Assembly (NCBI GenBank): GCA_002712945.1
Contig: PAVA01000019.1
Coordinates: 1-21,288 of the forward strand
Reading direction: 5' to 3'
DNA: 21,288 bases
From: Citromicrobium sp.
Lineage (GTDB): Bacteria > Pseudomonadota > Alphaproteobacteria > Sphingomonadales > Sphingomonadaceae
Shown here: positions 1-7,373 of the stretch, one piece after another
Numbering within the stretch: position 1 is the stretch's first letter
How the letters are laid out: each line of letters begins with the position of its first letter
Translations under genes and position numbers: made by a program
Notes under the pieces: generated by a model
What the model was told of the DNA's origin: nothing
What the model saw: only the letters and a program-made list of their open reading frames with translations
Databases searched by the model: none

Positions 1-1602
1 CCCGATGGCGCCGGTCGCCAGCTGCAGTATGCGCTGGGCGAGATGGTAGAAGACGGCGGAAAGGGTGCTCCGCTCACGATCCAGCTCGACGGTGCCAAGA
101 AGCTTGTCATCTCCTATCGCGCGCCCGCCGATGCCGCCGCCCTGCAATGGCTGACGCCCGAGCAGACTGCCGGGGGCGAATACCCCTATCTGTTCAGCCA
201 GGGGCAGGCGATCCTCAACCGGACGTGGATTCCCACGCAGGACAGCCCCGGCATCCGCCAGACATGGGAAGCACGGATCACCGCGCCCAAGCCGCTCGAT
301 GTCGTAATGAGCGGGGTGCGCCAGGGCGAGCCCGAAGACCTCGGAAACGGGCGCCGCGCGTTCCGCTTCGTGATGGACAAGCCCGTCCCGCCCTATCTCA
401 TCGCGATTGCCGCGGGCGATATCGACTTCCGCGCCATCGGCTCGCGCAGCGGCGTATGGGCCGAACCCTCGGTGCTGGATCGCGCATGGCGCGAGGTCAA
501 CGATACCGAGGAGATGATCGAGGCGGCCGAGGAACTGTACGGCGAATATCGCTGGGGCCGCTACGACATGATCGTGCTGCCGCCCGCCTTCCCGTACGGC
601 GGGATGGAAAACCCGGTGATGACCTTCCTCACGCCGACCTTCATCGCGGGCGACAAGTCCAACAATGGCCTCGTCGCACACGAGCTGGCGCATAGCTGGT
701 CGGGCAACCTTGTGACCAATGCGGTGTGGGGGGACGGCTGGCTCAACGAAGGCGTCACCTCCTATTTCGAGAACCGGATCGTCGAGGAAGTCTATGGCAA
801 AGCCCGGGCCGAGCAGGAAGCCGCGCTCGCTTTTGCCAATATCGTCGAGACGCTGGACGAAGTGGGCGAGGACGCGCCCGGCACCGCGCTGCATAACGAC
901 GGGTCGGGTGAGCTGATCGGCAGCGCCATCGCCTACGACAAGGGCCATTTCTTCCTCCGCACGGTCGAGCGGATCGTGGGCCGCGAGCGGTTCGATGCGT
1001 GGCTGCGCCAGTGGTTCGACAACCATGCCTTCGAGCCCGCGACCAGCCGCTTGCTACTGGAGGACATGCAGCGAAACCTCGTGCGTTCACCCGAGGAAGC
1101 CGAGCGGTTGATGTTGAGCGAATGGATTTTCGAGCCCGGCCTGCCGTCCAACGTCGCCAGGCCCGACCCGCAGGCCTTTGCCACGGTCGATGCGGCGGTC
1201 GATGCCTATGCCGCGAGCGGGGCGATTCCCGCCGGGTGGAGCGAATGGACCGCCGCCGAGCAGATGCGCTTTCTCGACAATATCCCCAAGGAGCGCAGCG
1301 CCGCGCAGCTGGCGACGCTGAACGAGGCGCTGGGCCTGTCCGAGACCGGCAATAACGAAGTGCTGTTCCTCTGGCTCGAACTGGCGCTCGCCAACCGCTA
1401 CGATCCGGCGGTGCCGCAGGCCGAGACCTTCCTCGCCGAGATCGGGCGTGCGAAGTTCGTCCGCCCGCTGTTTCAGGTGCTGTGGGATGAAGGCGAGTGG
1501 GGCCGCCCGATCGCCACCCGCATCTATGCCGAAACGCGCGACGGCTACCACGCGGTGACGCGCGGAGGGATCGACCGGCTGATGGAGGCTGGCGCTTCCT
1601 GA
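1..1602 (+). CDS. M1 family zinc aminopeptidase, 5'-truncated by the window
   Basis: The reading frame is open from base 1 with no stop, so the true start lies upstream and 533 codons are visible. The family removes N-terminal residues from peptides using one zinc ion. Counting from the Met at base 43, the exopeptidase motif GGMENP is at residues 186-191. The zinc motif HELAH is at bases 679-693, and the third ligand Glu (in LNEG, bases 748-750) follows 18 residues after HEXXH. A Tyr in AYDKG lies in the right place for the catalytic Tyr of leukotriene-A4-hydrolase-like enzymes. The remaining roughly 200 C-terminal residues fit the helical C-terminal domain of that subgroup. All catalytic residues are intact. 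The stop at 1600-1602 is followed by an 81-bp gap and then rsh on the same strand. Whether it is exported cannot be judged because the N-terminus is missing. Confidence 0.93.
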   Translation, partial: PDGAGRQLQYALGEMVEDGGKGAPLTIQLDGAKKLVISYRAPADAAALQWLTPEQTAGGEYPYLFSQGQAILNRTWIPTQDSPGIRQTWEARITAPKPLDVVMSGVRQGEPEDLGNGRRAFRFVMDKPVPPYLIAIAAGDIDFRAIGSRSGVWAEPSVLDRAWREVNDTEEMIEAAEELYGEYRWGRYDMIVLPPAFPYGGMENPVMTFLTPTFIAGDKSNNGLVAHELAHSWSGNLVTNAVWGDGWLNEGVTSYFENRIVEEVYGKARAEQEAALAFANIVETLDEVGEDAPGTALHNDGSGELIGSAIAYDKGHFFLRTVERIVGRERFDAWLRQWFDNHAFEPATSRLLLEDMQRNLVRSPEEAERLMLSEWIFEPGLPSNVARPDPQAFATVDAAVDAYAASGAIPAGWSEWTAAEQMRFLDNIPKERSAAQLATLNEALGLSETGNNEVLFLWLELALANRYDPAVPQAETFLAEIGRAKFVRPLFQVLWDEGEWGRPIATRIYAETRDGYHAVTRGGIDRLMEAGAS

Positions 1603-1626
1603 GCCGGGCGAGCCCGACACGGTTAC

Positions 1627-1662
1627 CGGCGCGGATTTAACGCGTTGCAATAATCCGCGCCG
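1627..1662. other. Perfect 11-bp inverted repeat between the M1 peptidase and rsh
   Basis: The left arm CGGCGCGGATT (1627-1637) and right arm AATCCGCGCCG (1652-1662) are exact reverse complements separated by 14 bases. RNA from this stretch would form a strong GC-rich hairpin ending 21 bases before the rsh ATG. No run of T follows, so it is not a classical intrinsic terminator. It may end the peptidase transcript, act as an operator, or structure the rsh leader. The sequence does not decide between these. Confidence 0.55.
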
Positions 1663-1683
1663 CACCGCACATCTGCGGGTAAG

Positions 1684-3777
1684 ATGCTGCGTCAGTACGA
1701 ACTTGTTGAGAGGGTCAAGGCCTACGACCCCGACGCCGACGAGGCGATGCTCAATCACGCCTATGTCTATACCGTGCAGAAGCACGGGGCGCAGAAGCGT
1801 GCCAGCGGCGACCCTTATTTCAGCCACCCGGTCGAGGTCGCGGGGCTGATGACCGACCTGAAGCTCGACCAGGAGACGATCGCGACCGCGCTGCTCCACG
1901 ATACGGTGGAGGACACGCTCACCACGATCGACGATATCGAGGCCAATTTCGGGCCCGAGATCGCGCGGCTGGTCGACGGCGTGACCAAGCTGTCCAAGAT
2001 CGAGCAGATGCCCGAGGACGAACGCGCGGCGGAAAACCTGCGCAAGTTCCTGCTGGCCATGAGCGAGGACATCCGCGTGCTGCTGGTCAAGCTGGGCGAC
2101 CGGCTGCACAACATGCGCACGCTCCACTTCATCAAGAACGAGGACAAGCGCCGCCGCATCGCGCGCGAGACGATCGATATCTACGCGCCGCTCGCGGAGC
2201 GTATCGGCATGTACGAATACATGCGCGAGATGCAGGCGCTCGCCTTCGAGCATCTCGAGCCCGATGCCTTCGCGACCATTTCCGGGCGGCTGACACAGAT
2301 CCGCGAGCAGGAAGGCGCGCAGGTCGACGAGATTGCGCTCGCGATCAAGCAGGCGCTCGCCGAAGCGGGGCTGAAGGTCGAAGTGAAGGGGCGCGAGAAG
2401 CAGCCCTATTCGATCTGGCGCAAGATGGCCGAACGCCATGTCAGCTTCGACCAGATCACCGATATCTTCGCCTTCCGCGTGCTGTGCGAAACGCCGGAGG
2501 ATTGCTACCGCGCGCTCGGCACGCTGCACACGACGTGGCAGTTCATTCCGGGCCGGTTCAAGGATTACATCTCCACCCCCAAGAACAACGGCTATCGCTC
2601 GCTCCACACCGCGCTGATCTACCAGGGGTCGATGCGGGTCGAGGTGCAGATCCGCACGCAGGAGATGCACCGGACCAATCACTTCGGGCTCGCCGCCCAC
2701 TGGGCCTACAAGCAGCACGACGAGCCCGACGGGCAGGTCGCCTGGCTGCGCGACCTGATCGAGATCGTCGATACCAGCCACGATCCCGAAGAACTGCTCG
2801 AGAACACAAGGCTGGCGATCTACCAGGACCGGATCTTCGCCTTCTCCCCCAAGGGCGCGCTGTTCCAGTTGCCCAAGGGCGCGACGCCGGTCGACTTCGC
2901 CTTCGCGGTCCATACCGATCTGGGCGCGCAGACGATCGGCGCGAAGATCAACGGGCGGCACATGCCGCTGCGGACCCCGCTGGCCAATGGCGACGTGGTG
3001 GAGATCATCAAGGGCAGCGATGCCGAGCCGCAGCTGTCATGGCTGGGCTTCGTCGTGACCGGCAAGGCGCGCGCCGCGATCCGCCGGGCGGTGCGCGACA
3101 AGGAGCGCGAGGAAGTCGCCGAACTGGGCGCCAAGCTCTACGATCAGATCGCCGCGCGCACGCCCGCCAAGGTCGGCAAGAAGGCGCTGCGCGAAGCGCT
3201 CAGGCGGCTCGACATGGAGGACGAGGAGGATCTGATGTACGCCATCGGGGCGGCGCAGATTACCGATCACGAGGTGATGGAAGCGCTGGTGCCGGGCAGC
3301 ACTGCCGATTTCGAAGAGCAGCCCGAAGAGATGCGCCACAAGAAGCAGGCAATCTCCATCCGCGGGCTCAAACCCGGCAAGGCCTACACGCTTGCCGATT
3401 GCTGCCACCCCGTGCCGGGCGACCGCATCGTGGGGCTGCGGCGCAAGGGCGAGAGTGTGGAGGTGCATAATATCCAGTGCCTCAGCCTTGCGAGCGGGAT
3501 CGACAATGACTGGCTCGATCTCGACTGGGGCAGCGGTTCGGGCGTGGCGATCGGGCGGCTGGCCGTGGTGCTCTACGACCGGCGCGGATCGCTGGCCGAG
3601 ATGGCGAATATCGTCGCCCAGAACCATGCCGATGTCCGCAGCCTCCATCAGGTGCGCGTGGAAAACCCCTTCGCCCATTACGAGATCGACGTGGAGGTGC
3701 AGGATCTGGCGCACCTGACCCGCATCCTCAGCGCGCTGCGCGCGAGCGACGCGGTGGCGCAAGCCGACCGGATTTAA
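1684..3777 (+). CDS. rsh: Bifunctional (p)ppGpp synthetase/hydrolase (Rsh, RelA/SpoT family)
   Basis: This cytosolic enzyme makes and degrades the alarmone (p)ppGpp and so controls the stringent response. Its 697 aa are the usual length for long RSH proteins. The N-terminal HD hydrolase domain has His48 (in SHPVEVAG) and the intact HDTVEDT motif at residues 72-78, so hydrolase activity should be retained. The synthetase motif around residues 290-310 (RFKDYI…NNGYRSLHT) is also intact. A TGS domain begins near residue 385, and an ACT domain occupies about 622-697. Alphaproteobacteria usually carry one such bifunctional enzyme, and the intact motifs of both domains fit that. The ATG at 1684 has only a weak Shine-Dalgarno sequence. 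The 11-bp inverted repeat lies just upstream. The stop overlaps the stop of the convergent acetyltransferase by 4 bp. Confidence 0.97.
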   Translation: MLRQYELVERVKAYDPDADEAMLNHAYVYTVQKHGAQKRASGDPYFSHPVEVAGLMTDLKLDQETIATALLHDTVEDTLTTIDDIEANFGPEIARLVDGVTKLSKIEQMPEDERAAENLRKFLLAMSEDIRVLLVKLGDRLHNMRTLHFIKNEDKRRRIARETIDIYAPLAERIGMYEYMREMQALAFEHLEPDAFATISGRLTQIREQEGAQVDEIALAIKQALAEAGLKVEVKGREKQPYSIWRKMAERHVSFDQITDIFAFRVLCETPEDCYRALGTLHTTWQFIPGRFKDYISTPKNNGYRSLHTALIYQGSMRVEVQIRTQEMHRTNHFGLAAHWAYKQHDEPDGQVAWLRDLIEIVDTSHDPEELLENTRLAIYQDRIFAFSPKGALFQLPKGATPVDFAFAVHTDLGAQTIGAKINGRHMPLRTPLANGDVVEIIKGSDAEPQLSWLGFVVTGKARAAIRRAVRDKEREEVAELGAKLYDQIAARTPAKVGKKALREALRRLDMEDEEDLMYAIGAAQITDHEVMEALVPGSTADFEEQPEEMRHKKQAISIRGLKPGKAYTLADCCHPVPGDRIVGLRRKGESVEVHNIQCLSLASGIDNDWLDLDWGSGSGVAIGRLAVVLYDRRGSLAEMANIVAQNHADVRSLHQVRVENPFAHYEIDVEVQDLAHLTRILSALRASDAVAQADRI

Positions 3778-4319
3778 CGTCGGGCGAGGTCCGCAGCGTT
3801 CGGCCAGTGCATGCGGTAGCGGATTTCGTCGGGCGCCTTGTCCCAGTCCGAGGTAATCCGCTCGGCGATGTCCGCCCCCAGCGCGCGGTAGAAGCCGACC
3901 GCGCCGTGATTGCGCTCGAACACCCACAGATAGAGGCCCCGTCCTGAACCTGCATCGGGATTGCGGGTGGCGACGCGGCTTGCGGCTTCGACCAGCAGCG
4001 CCTTGCCGACGCCCTGTCCCCGCACCGATGCCGCGCTATGCAGATTGTCGACGAAGCCGCCCCACGCCGGTTCGCGCTCGTGGAACAGACTGGCGAAGCC
4101 GACGATGCCCTGCTCACCCTCGGCCACGATCACTTCCAGATCGGGCGCGGGGTCGGTCAGCCTTTGCTGCCATATCGCGCGGCGATCCTCCTCGATCGGC
4201 CCGGCGAGGTAGGCGGGGTCGAGAATATCGGCATAGGTCTCGCGCCAGTTGGCGGTATGCAGCGCGGCGATGGCTTGGGCGTCGTCCGCCGTTGCATCGC
4301 GCAGCGCGAAGGTGCTCAC
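3774..4319 (-). CDS. GNAT family N-acetyltransferase
   Basis: This is a single-domain, 181-residue acetyl-CoA-dependent acyltransferase with unknown acceptor. The N-terminus (LRDATADDAQAIAALHTAN) is typical of the GNAT first strand and helix. The acetyl-CoA pyrophosphate-binding motif A is present as SVRGQGVGKALL in the middle of the protein. Motif B follows as LYLWVFERNHGAVGFYRALG. The GTG start at 4319-4317 was chosen because it overlaps the TGA of the upstream PPIase gene as GTGA, which implies translational coupling, and because GNAT homology begins at once. The frame is open further upstream, but that stretch lies inside the PPIase gene. Its stop overlaps the rsh stop tail to tail. Confidence 0.9.
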   Translation of the reverse strand: MSTFALRDATADDAQAIAALHTANWRETYADILDPAYLAGPIEEDRRAIWQQRLTDPAPDLEVIVAEGEQGIVGFASLFHEREPAWGGFVDNLHSAASVRGQGVGKALLVEAASRVATRNPDAGSGRGLYLWVFERNHGAVGFYRALGADIAERITSDWDKAPDEIRYRMHWPNAADLARR

Positions 4320-5317
4320 TGATCCTCGGCGATCACGTCGAAGCTGCGGACGGGCACGGGAATGTTGCAGATATCCGCGCCGCCCGCGGGGGTGATGAAG
4401 AACGGATCGCGGCGGTTGGCGCGGGCACCGGCGTAGGCTGCGAAGCTGCCGCTCTCGGTAGAGAGATATTCGAAGCGCGGCTGTTCGCTGTCGGGCAGGT
4501 CTGCAGCCATGCGGACCGAGACGATCGGCACACGCTTGCTCTCGTCCTCGTAGAACCCCAGCGGGCCCTTGCCGCGCGGCAGGCTGGAGAGGTGCTCGAT
4601 CCCCTCGACGATCCGTCCCACCACCGCGATGTTGCGGTCGAGATGGCGCGGCGCATGGCCGATCACGGTATAGAGCTGCGATCCATCGCCGGTGTCGGGC
4701 GACATCCCGCGCCCCACGCCGACCATGCCGTAGCAATGGACAGGCCATTGCCGCGCGAGATGCATTCCCTGGATACCCGCAATCGGCCAGCCATCGCGGA
4801 AACTCGAAAAATCGGCATAGGCGTCGGTCATGATGGGCGCGGGCCACTCGCCGATCACGCGCGGCTGGCGCTTCGCTGCGGTGACCGACCCGGTCAGCCA
4901 ATTGGGCGAGCCTGCGGTATACTCATTCTCGCTGGGCGCTTTCAGCCCATCGGGCACGGGCTTGGGTTCGACACCCATTTCCGGGTCGGGCTGGCCCCAC
5001 TGGACGACGTAATTGTCCTGTACCCGCAGGATCATGCTGCCATCCCAGTATTCACTGCGGGCGAGGGTGCGGATGTTCTCGACCCAGCCCTGGCTGAAGG
5101 GCTCGGAGATCAGCTGCATCACGACCTTGCGTTCGGTGCCATCCTCCAGCGGTTGCAGGGTCATCACGACGAGGTCTTCGGGATCGATGACGACCCAGTC
5201 TTCGACCGGCGCGGCGTTGAAGATCTGGCCTGGAGAGGGTGGAGGTGCCTCCGCCTCCTGCGCGACAGATGCGGTGGCGAGCGCGATGGTCGCGGCGGCG
5301 GCAAAGAGTATACGCAT
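4316..5317 (-). CDS. Exported cyclophilin-type peptidyl-prolyl isomerase, divergent
   Basis: The protein has 333 residues. It starts with a clear Sec signal peptide (MRILFAAAATIALATASVAQ, cleavage after about residue 20), so the mature protein is periplasmic. Cyclophilin landmarks are recognisable but degenerate. These are a strand containing RVQDNYVVQWGQPDPE in place of FHRVI…VQGGDP, and a later GDGSQLYTVIG followed by the gate region VVGRIVEGIEHL. The family isomerises Xaa-Pro bonds during folding of exported proteins. At 333 aa it is nearly twice the size of a minimal cyclophilin, with an insertion between the two blocks and a C-terminal extension. Activity should not be assumed. The ATG at 5317 was preferred over in-frame ATGs at 5332 and 5380, which lie inside an interspersed repeat. 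It overlaps the GNAT gene by GTGA. Confidence 0.82.
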   Translation of the reverse strand: MRILFAAAATIALATASVAQEAEAPPPSPGQIFNAAPVEDWVVIDPEDLVVMTLQPLEDGTERKVVMQLISEPFSQGWVENIRTLARSEYWDGSMILRVQDNYVVQWGQPDPEMGVEPKPVPDGLKAPSENEYTAGSPNWLTGSVTAAKRQPRVIGEWPAPIMTDAYADFSSFRDGWPIAGIQGMHLARQWPVHCYGMVGVGRGMSPDTGDGSQLYTVIGHAPRHLDRNIAVVGRIVEGIEHLSSLPRGKGPLGFYEDESKRVPIVSVRMAADLPDSEQPRFEYLSTESGSFAAYAGARANRRDPFFITPAGGADICNIPVPVRSFDVIAEDQ

Positions 5318-5326
5318 GAAGTTCCC

Positions 5327-5423
5327 CGTCATTGCGAGCCCGGCCTCAGGCCGGGTGTGGCAATCCAGAGCGGATCGCATCGACGCCCTAGATTGCTTCG
5401 TCGCTTCGCTCCTCGCAATGACG
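5327..5423. repeat. 97-bp interspersed palindromic repeat (REP/BIME-like)
   Basis: The ends are a perfect 12-bp inverted repeat, CGTCATTGCGAG (5327-5338) and CTCGCAATGACG (5412-5423). Inside the left half is a second perfect palindrome, CCCGGCCT-C-AGGCCGGG. A third pair, GCAATCCAG and CTAGATTGC, has one mismatch, so the whole can fold into a branched, cloverleaf-like structure. It fills nearly all of the 115 bp between the zincin stop and the PPIase start and carries no ORF of its own. Sequences of the form 'gtcattgcgag…gcaatccag' are, to my knowledge, common dispersed elements in alphaproteobacterial genomes. Only this full copy occurs in the window, so dispersal is inference. Confidence 0.8.
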
Positions 5424-5432
5424 AATTTGAAA

Positions 5433-5834
5433 TCACCCCGCTATATCCTCCAGCGCATGCATGTCGTCGTCCGACAGGCCGAAGTGGTGCCCGATCTCAT
5501 GGATCACCACATGCTTCACCAGGTGCTCCAGCGTCTCGTCCCCGCGCTCGGCCCATTCGTCGAGGATCGGGCGGCGGAACAGGCGGATGCGCGTGGGAAG
5601 CGTGCCCGACATCTCGATACTGCGCTCGGTCAGCGCGTGGCCTTCGTAGACGCCGGTCAGCTCGAACGGGTTTTCGAGCCCGACTTCGCGCAGCGTCTCC
5701 TCGTCGGCGAAATCCTGCACCGCGAAGACCACATCGCCCAGCTGTTCGCGAAAGGCCTGCGGAAGGGCGGCGATGGCCGCGCGGCCGAGCGCTTCCATTT
5801 CATCGAGGGTGACGGGCGTGCCGAACTGTCTCAT
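5433..5834 (-). CDS. Minimal zincin metallopeptidase family protein (HEXXH, DUF1025-like)
   Basis: This small 133-residue acidic protein has no signal peptide. The C-terminal third has HEIGHHFGLSDDDMHALE, an HEXXH zinc site followed by H and D/E positions typical of the compact 'metallopeptidase family' zincins (PF06262 type). The middle block PTRIRLFRRPILDEWAE and the preceding LTGVYEG are also characteristic of this family. No substrate is established for this group, so peptidase activity is a family-level assumption. The ATG at 5834 is the natural start of the conserved region (MRQFGTPVTLDEMEALG). Downstream on the same strand come the 97-bp repeat, the PPIase and the GNAT gene. They may be co-transcribed, with the repeat in the intercistronic RNA. 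Confidence 0.87.
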   Translation of the reverse strand: MRQFGTPVTLDEMEALGRAAIAALPQAFREQLGDVVFAVQDFADEETLREVGLENPFELTGVYEGHALTERSIEMSGTLPTRIRLFRRPILDEWAERGDETLEHLVKHVVIHEIGHHFGLSDDDMHALEDIAG

Positions 5835-5905
5835 GCGTTTCGCCTAGCGGATCGACGCCGCCTTGCGAAGCAATCGTAACGCGGCTAGGTGCCACGCCTT
5901 CCCGA

Positions 5906-5965
5906 GCGCTCAAGCAGCGAAGCGGTAGCGCGGTCGTCCGCGCTCAAGCAGCGAAGCGGTAGCGC
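5906..5965. repeat. Two exact 26-bp direct repeats upstream of tRNA-Ser
   Basis: The same 26 bases occur at 5906-5931 and 5940-5965, separated by 8 bp (period 34). Each copy begins GCGCT and ends AGCGC, so each is a small imperfect palindrome with core caagcagcgaagcggt. The second copy ends 12 bp before the first base of the mature tRNA. The pair therefore occupies the tRNA promoter region, and no canonical -10 hexamer is visible there. The function is unknown. Confidence 0.85.
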
Positions 5966-5977
5966 AAAAAGGGACGC

Positions 5978-6068
5978 GGAGCGGTGGCCGAGTGGTCGAA
6001 GGCGCACGCCTGGAAAGTGTGTATACGGTAACCCCGTATCGAGGGTTCGAATCCCTCCCGCTCCGCCA
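5978..6068 (+). tRNA. tRNA-Ser (anticodon GGA)
   Basis: The 7-bp acceptor stem GGAGCGG (5978-5984) pairs with CCGCTCC, followed by discriminator G and an encoded CCA (6066-6068). The anticodon stem is CACGC/GTGTG with loop CTGGAAA, which places anticodon GGA at 6012-6014 and reads UCC and UCU. The long variable arm (TACGG…CCGTA) makes it a class II tRNA, as expected for serine. The T-arm GAGGGTTCGAATCCCTC is canonical. The D-arm begins TGGCCGAGTGG. The total is 91 nt. No terminator follows, because the next base is already part of the convergent dctD stop codon. Confidence 0.97.
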
Positions 6069-7373
6069 TCAACTCCGGAAAGCGCCGGGTTTGATCCCGT
6101 ATTTGCGGAACTTGTCGTAGAGCGTCTTGCGCGGGATCGACAGGTTGCGCTGCACCTCGGGCACCTTTCCGCCGGTCCGGGCGAGCGCATCTTCGAGGAT
6201 CGCCTTTTCGAAATTCTCGATCATCGAGCGGAGGCTGACATCGTCGGGATGGGCGGCGCCCGGCGTGGCGAGGCGGGTGAGGCCAAGGACGAAATTTTGA
6301 GCGAACATGCGCAATTCGCGCAAGTTGCCGGGCCAGTCGTGCGAGATCAGGTGGGTCCACTCGATCTCGCTGACGGTCGCGGCGGTCCTCCCCAGGCTCT
6401 CCTCGTATTCGCCGACGAAATGCCGGAAGAGCTCGGGAATATCCTCCTTGCGCTCGATAAGCGGCGGCAGGGCGAGGGTGATCCCGCCCAGCCGGTCGCG
6501 CAGGCCCGTGGGGTCGGGGTCGCCCGATGCGCTGGTGCCGATGATCCGCAGGTCGACCTTGCGCGGCCGGTCCGCCCCCAGCGCAAGGAAGCTGCGCGAA
6601 TCGATCAGGCTGACCAGCCGCGCGCGGGCCCTGCGCGGAATATGCTCGATCCCCTCGAGCACCAGCGTCCCGCCCGCAGCCCGCTCGATCATTCCCGAGC
6701 GCGAGAGCGCGGCGGAGGGATCGCGCCCGTAGAGCAGGAGGTTCGCTTCCTCGTTGGCGAAGATGCCCGGGTCGATCACGACGAAAGGCCGGTCGGAGCG
6801 CGGGCTGAGATCGTGGATCTGCCGGGCGAGGTGGCTCTTGCCGGTGCCCGGATCGCCCTGCAGCAGCAGGTCGGTATCGGTCTGCGCGACCTCGTGGGCA
6901 ATCGTCGCGAGGCGCAGGGCAGCGGGCGAGCGCCCGATCATTCCGGGCTGCTCGCGAACCTCCAGCTCGCTGCGCAGCTTGCGATTCTCGATCTCGAGCG
7001 TGCGGACCTCTTGCGCCCGCCGGATCGCGTGGGCGAGCCGCGCGATCGAATAGGGCTTGGTGAAGAAGTCCGCCGCGCCGCTCTTCATCGCCTGGACGGC
7101 CATGTCGACATCGCCATGCGCGGTGGTGAAGATGACCTGCATCGTGCGGTCGCGTTCGCGCAGGCGGTCGAACATCTCGATCCCGTCCATGCCGGGCAAT
7201 CGCACGTCGCTCACCACCACACCGGGATAGTCCTTGGCGATGCCCTGGAGCGCGGAAGGAGCATCCGCGAAGGACGCGACGCTCAACCCCTCCAGCTCGA
7301 GAGCCTGCGCCGCTCCGGTACGGAGCGACTGGTCATCCTCGACCAGGATGACGTCGGGCGCGTCCCGGCTCAT
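6069..7373 (-). CDS. dctD: DctD-type response regulator with degenerate AAA+ domain
   Basis: The protein has 434 aa in the order receiver, AAA+ and Fis-type helix-turn-helix. The receiver (1-120) has acidic residues VEDD at 11-14, phosphoacceptor Asp56 (VVVSDVRLPGMDG) and Lys106. The AAA+ core (about 145-370) has Walker A GDPGTGKS at 173-180. The segment where GAFTGA should be reads LLLYGRDPSAALSRSG (residues 212-227) with no such motif, and Walker B is GGTLVLEG (234-241) instead of GGTLFLDE. The HTH is at about 400-434 (GGKVPEVQRNLSIPRKTLYDKF). The protein should receive phosphate from DctB and bind DNA, but sigma-54 remodelling looks impossible. It overlaps dctB as ATGA. It is likely regulated together with dctB from the divergent spacer next to dctA. 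Confidence 0.93.
   Translation of the reverse strand: MSRDAPDVILVEDDQSLRTGAAQALELEGLSVASFADAPSALQGIAKDYPGVVVSDVRLPGMDGIEMFDRLRERDRTMQVIFTTAHGDVDMAVQAMKSGAADFFTKPYSIARLAHAIRRAQEVRTLEIENRKLRSELEVREQPGMIGRSPAALRLATIAHEVAQTDTDLLLQGDPGTGKSHLARQIHDLSPRSDRPFVVIDPGIFANEEANLLLYGRDPSAALSRSGMIERAAGGTLVLEGIEHIPRRARARLVSLIDSRSFLALGADRPRKVDLRIIGTSASGDPDPTGLRDRLGGITLALPPLIERKEDIPELFRHFVGEYEESLGRTAATVSEIEWTHLISHDWPGNLRELRMFAQNFVLGLTRLATPGAAHPDDVSLRSMIENFEKAILEDALARTGGKVPEVQRNLSIPRKTLYDKFRKYGIKPGAFRS

Noticed and set aside
5318..5380. Upstream ATG starts (5332, 5380) for the PPIase
   Set aside because: They fall inside the interspersed repeat, and the signal peptide begins exactly at the ATG at 5317.
5906..5965. 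CRISPR array
   Set aside because: Only two repeats with an 8-bp spacer, and no cas genes in the window.
5978..6068. tRNA-Ser as an integration site of a mobile element
   Set aside because: No integrase, no duplicated tRNA 3' end and no change in composition are seen on either side within the window.
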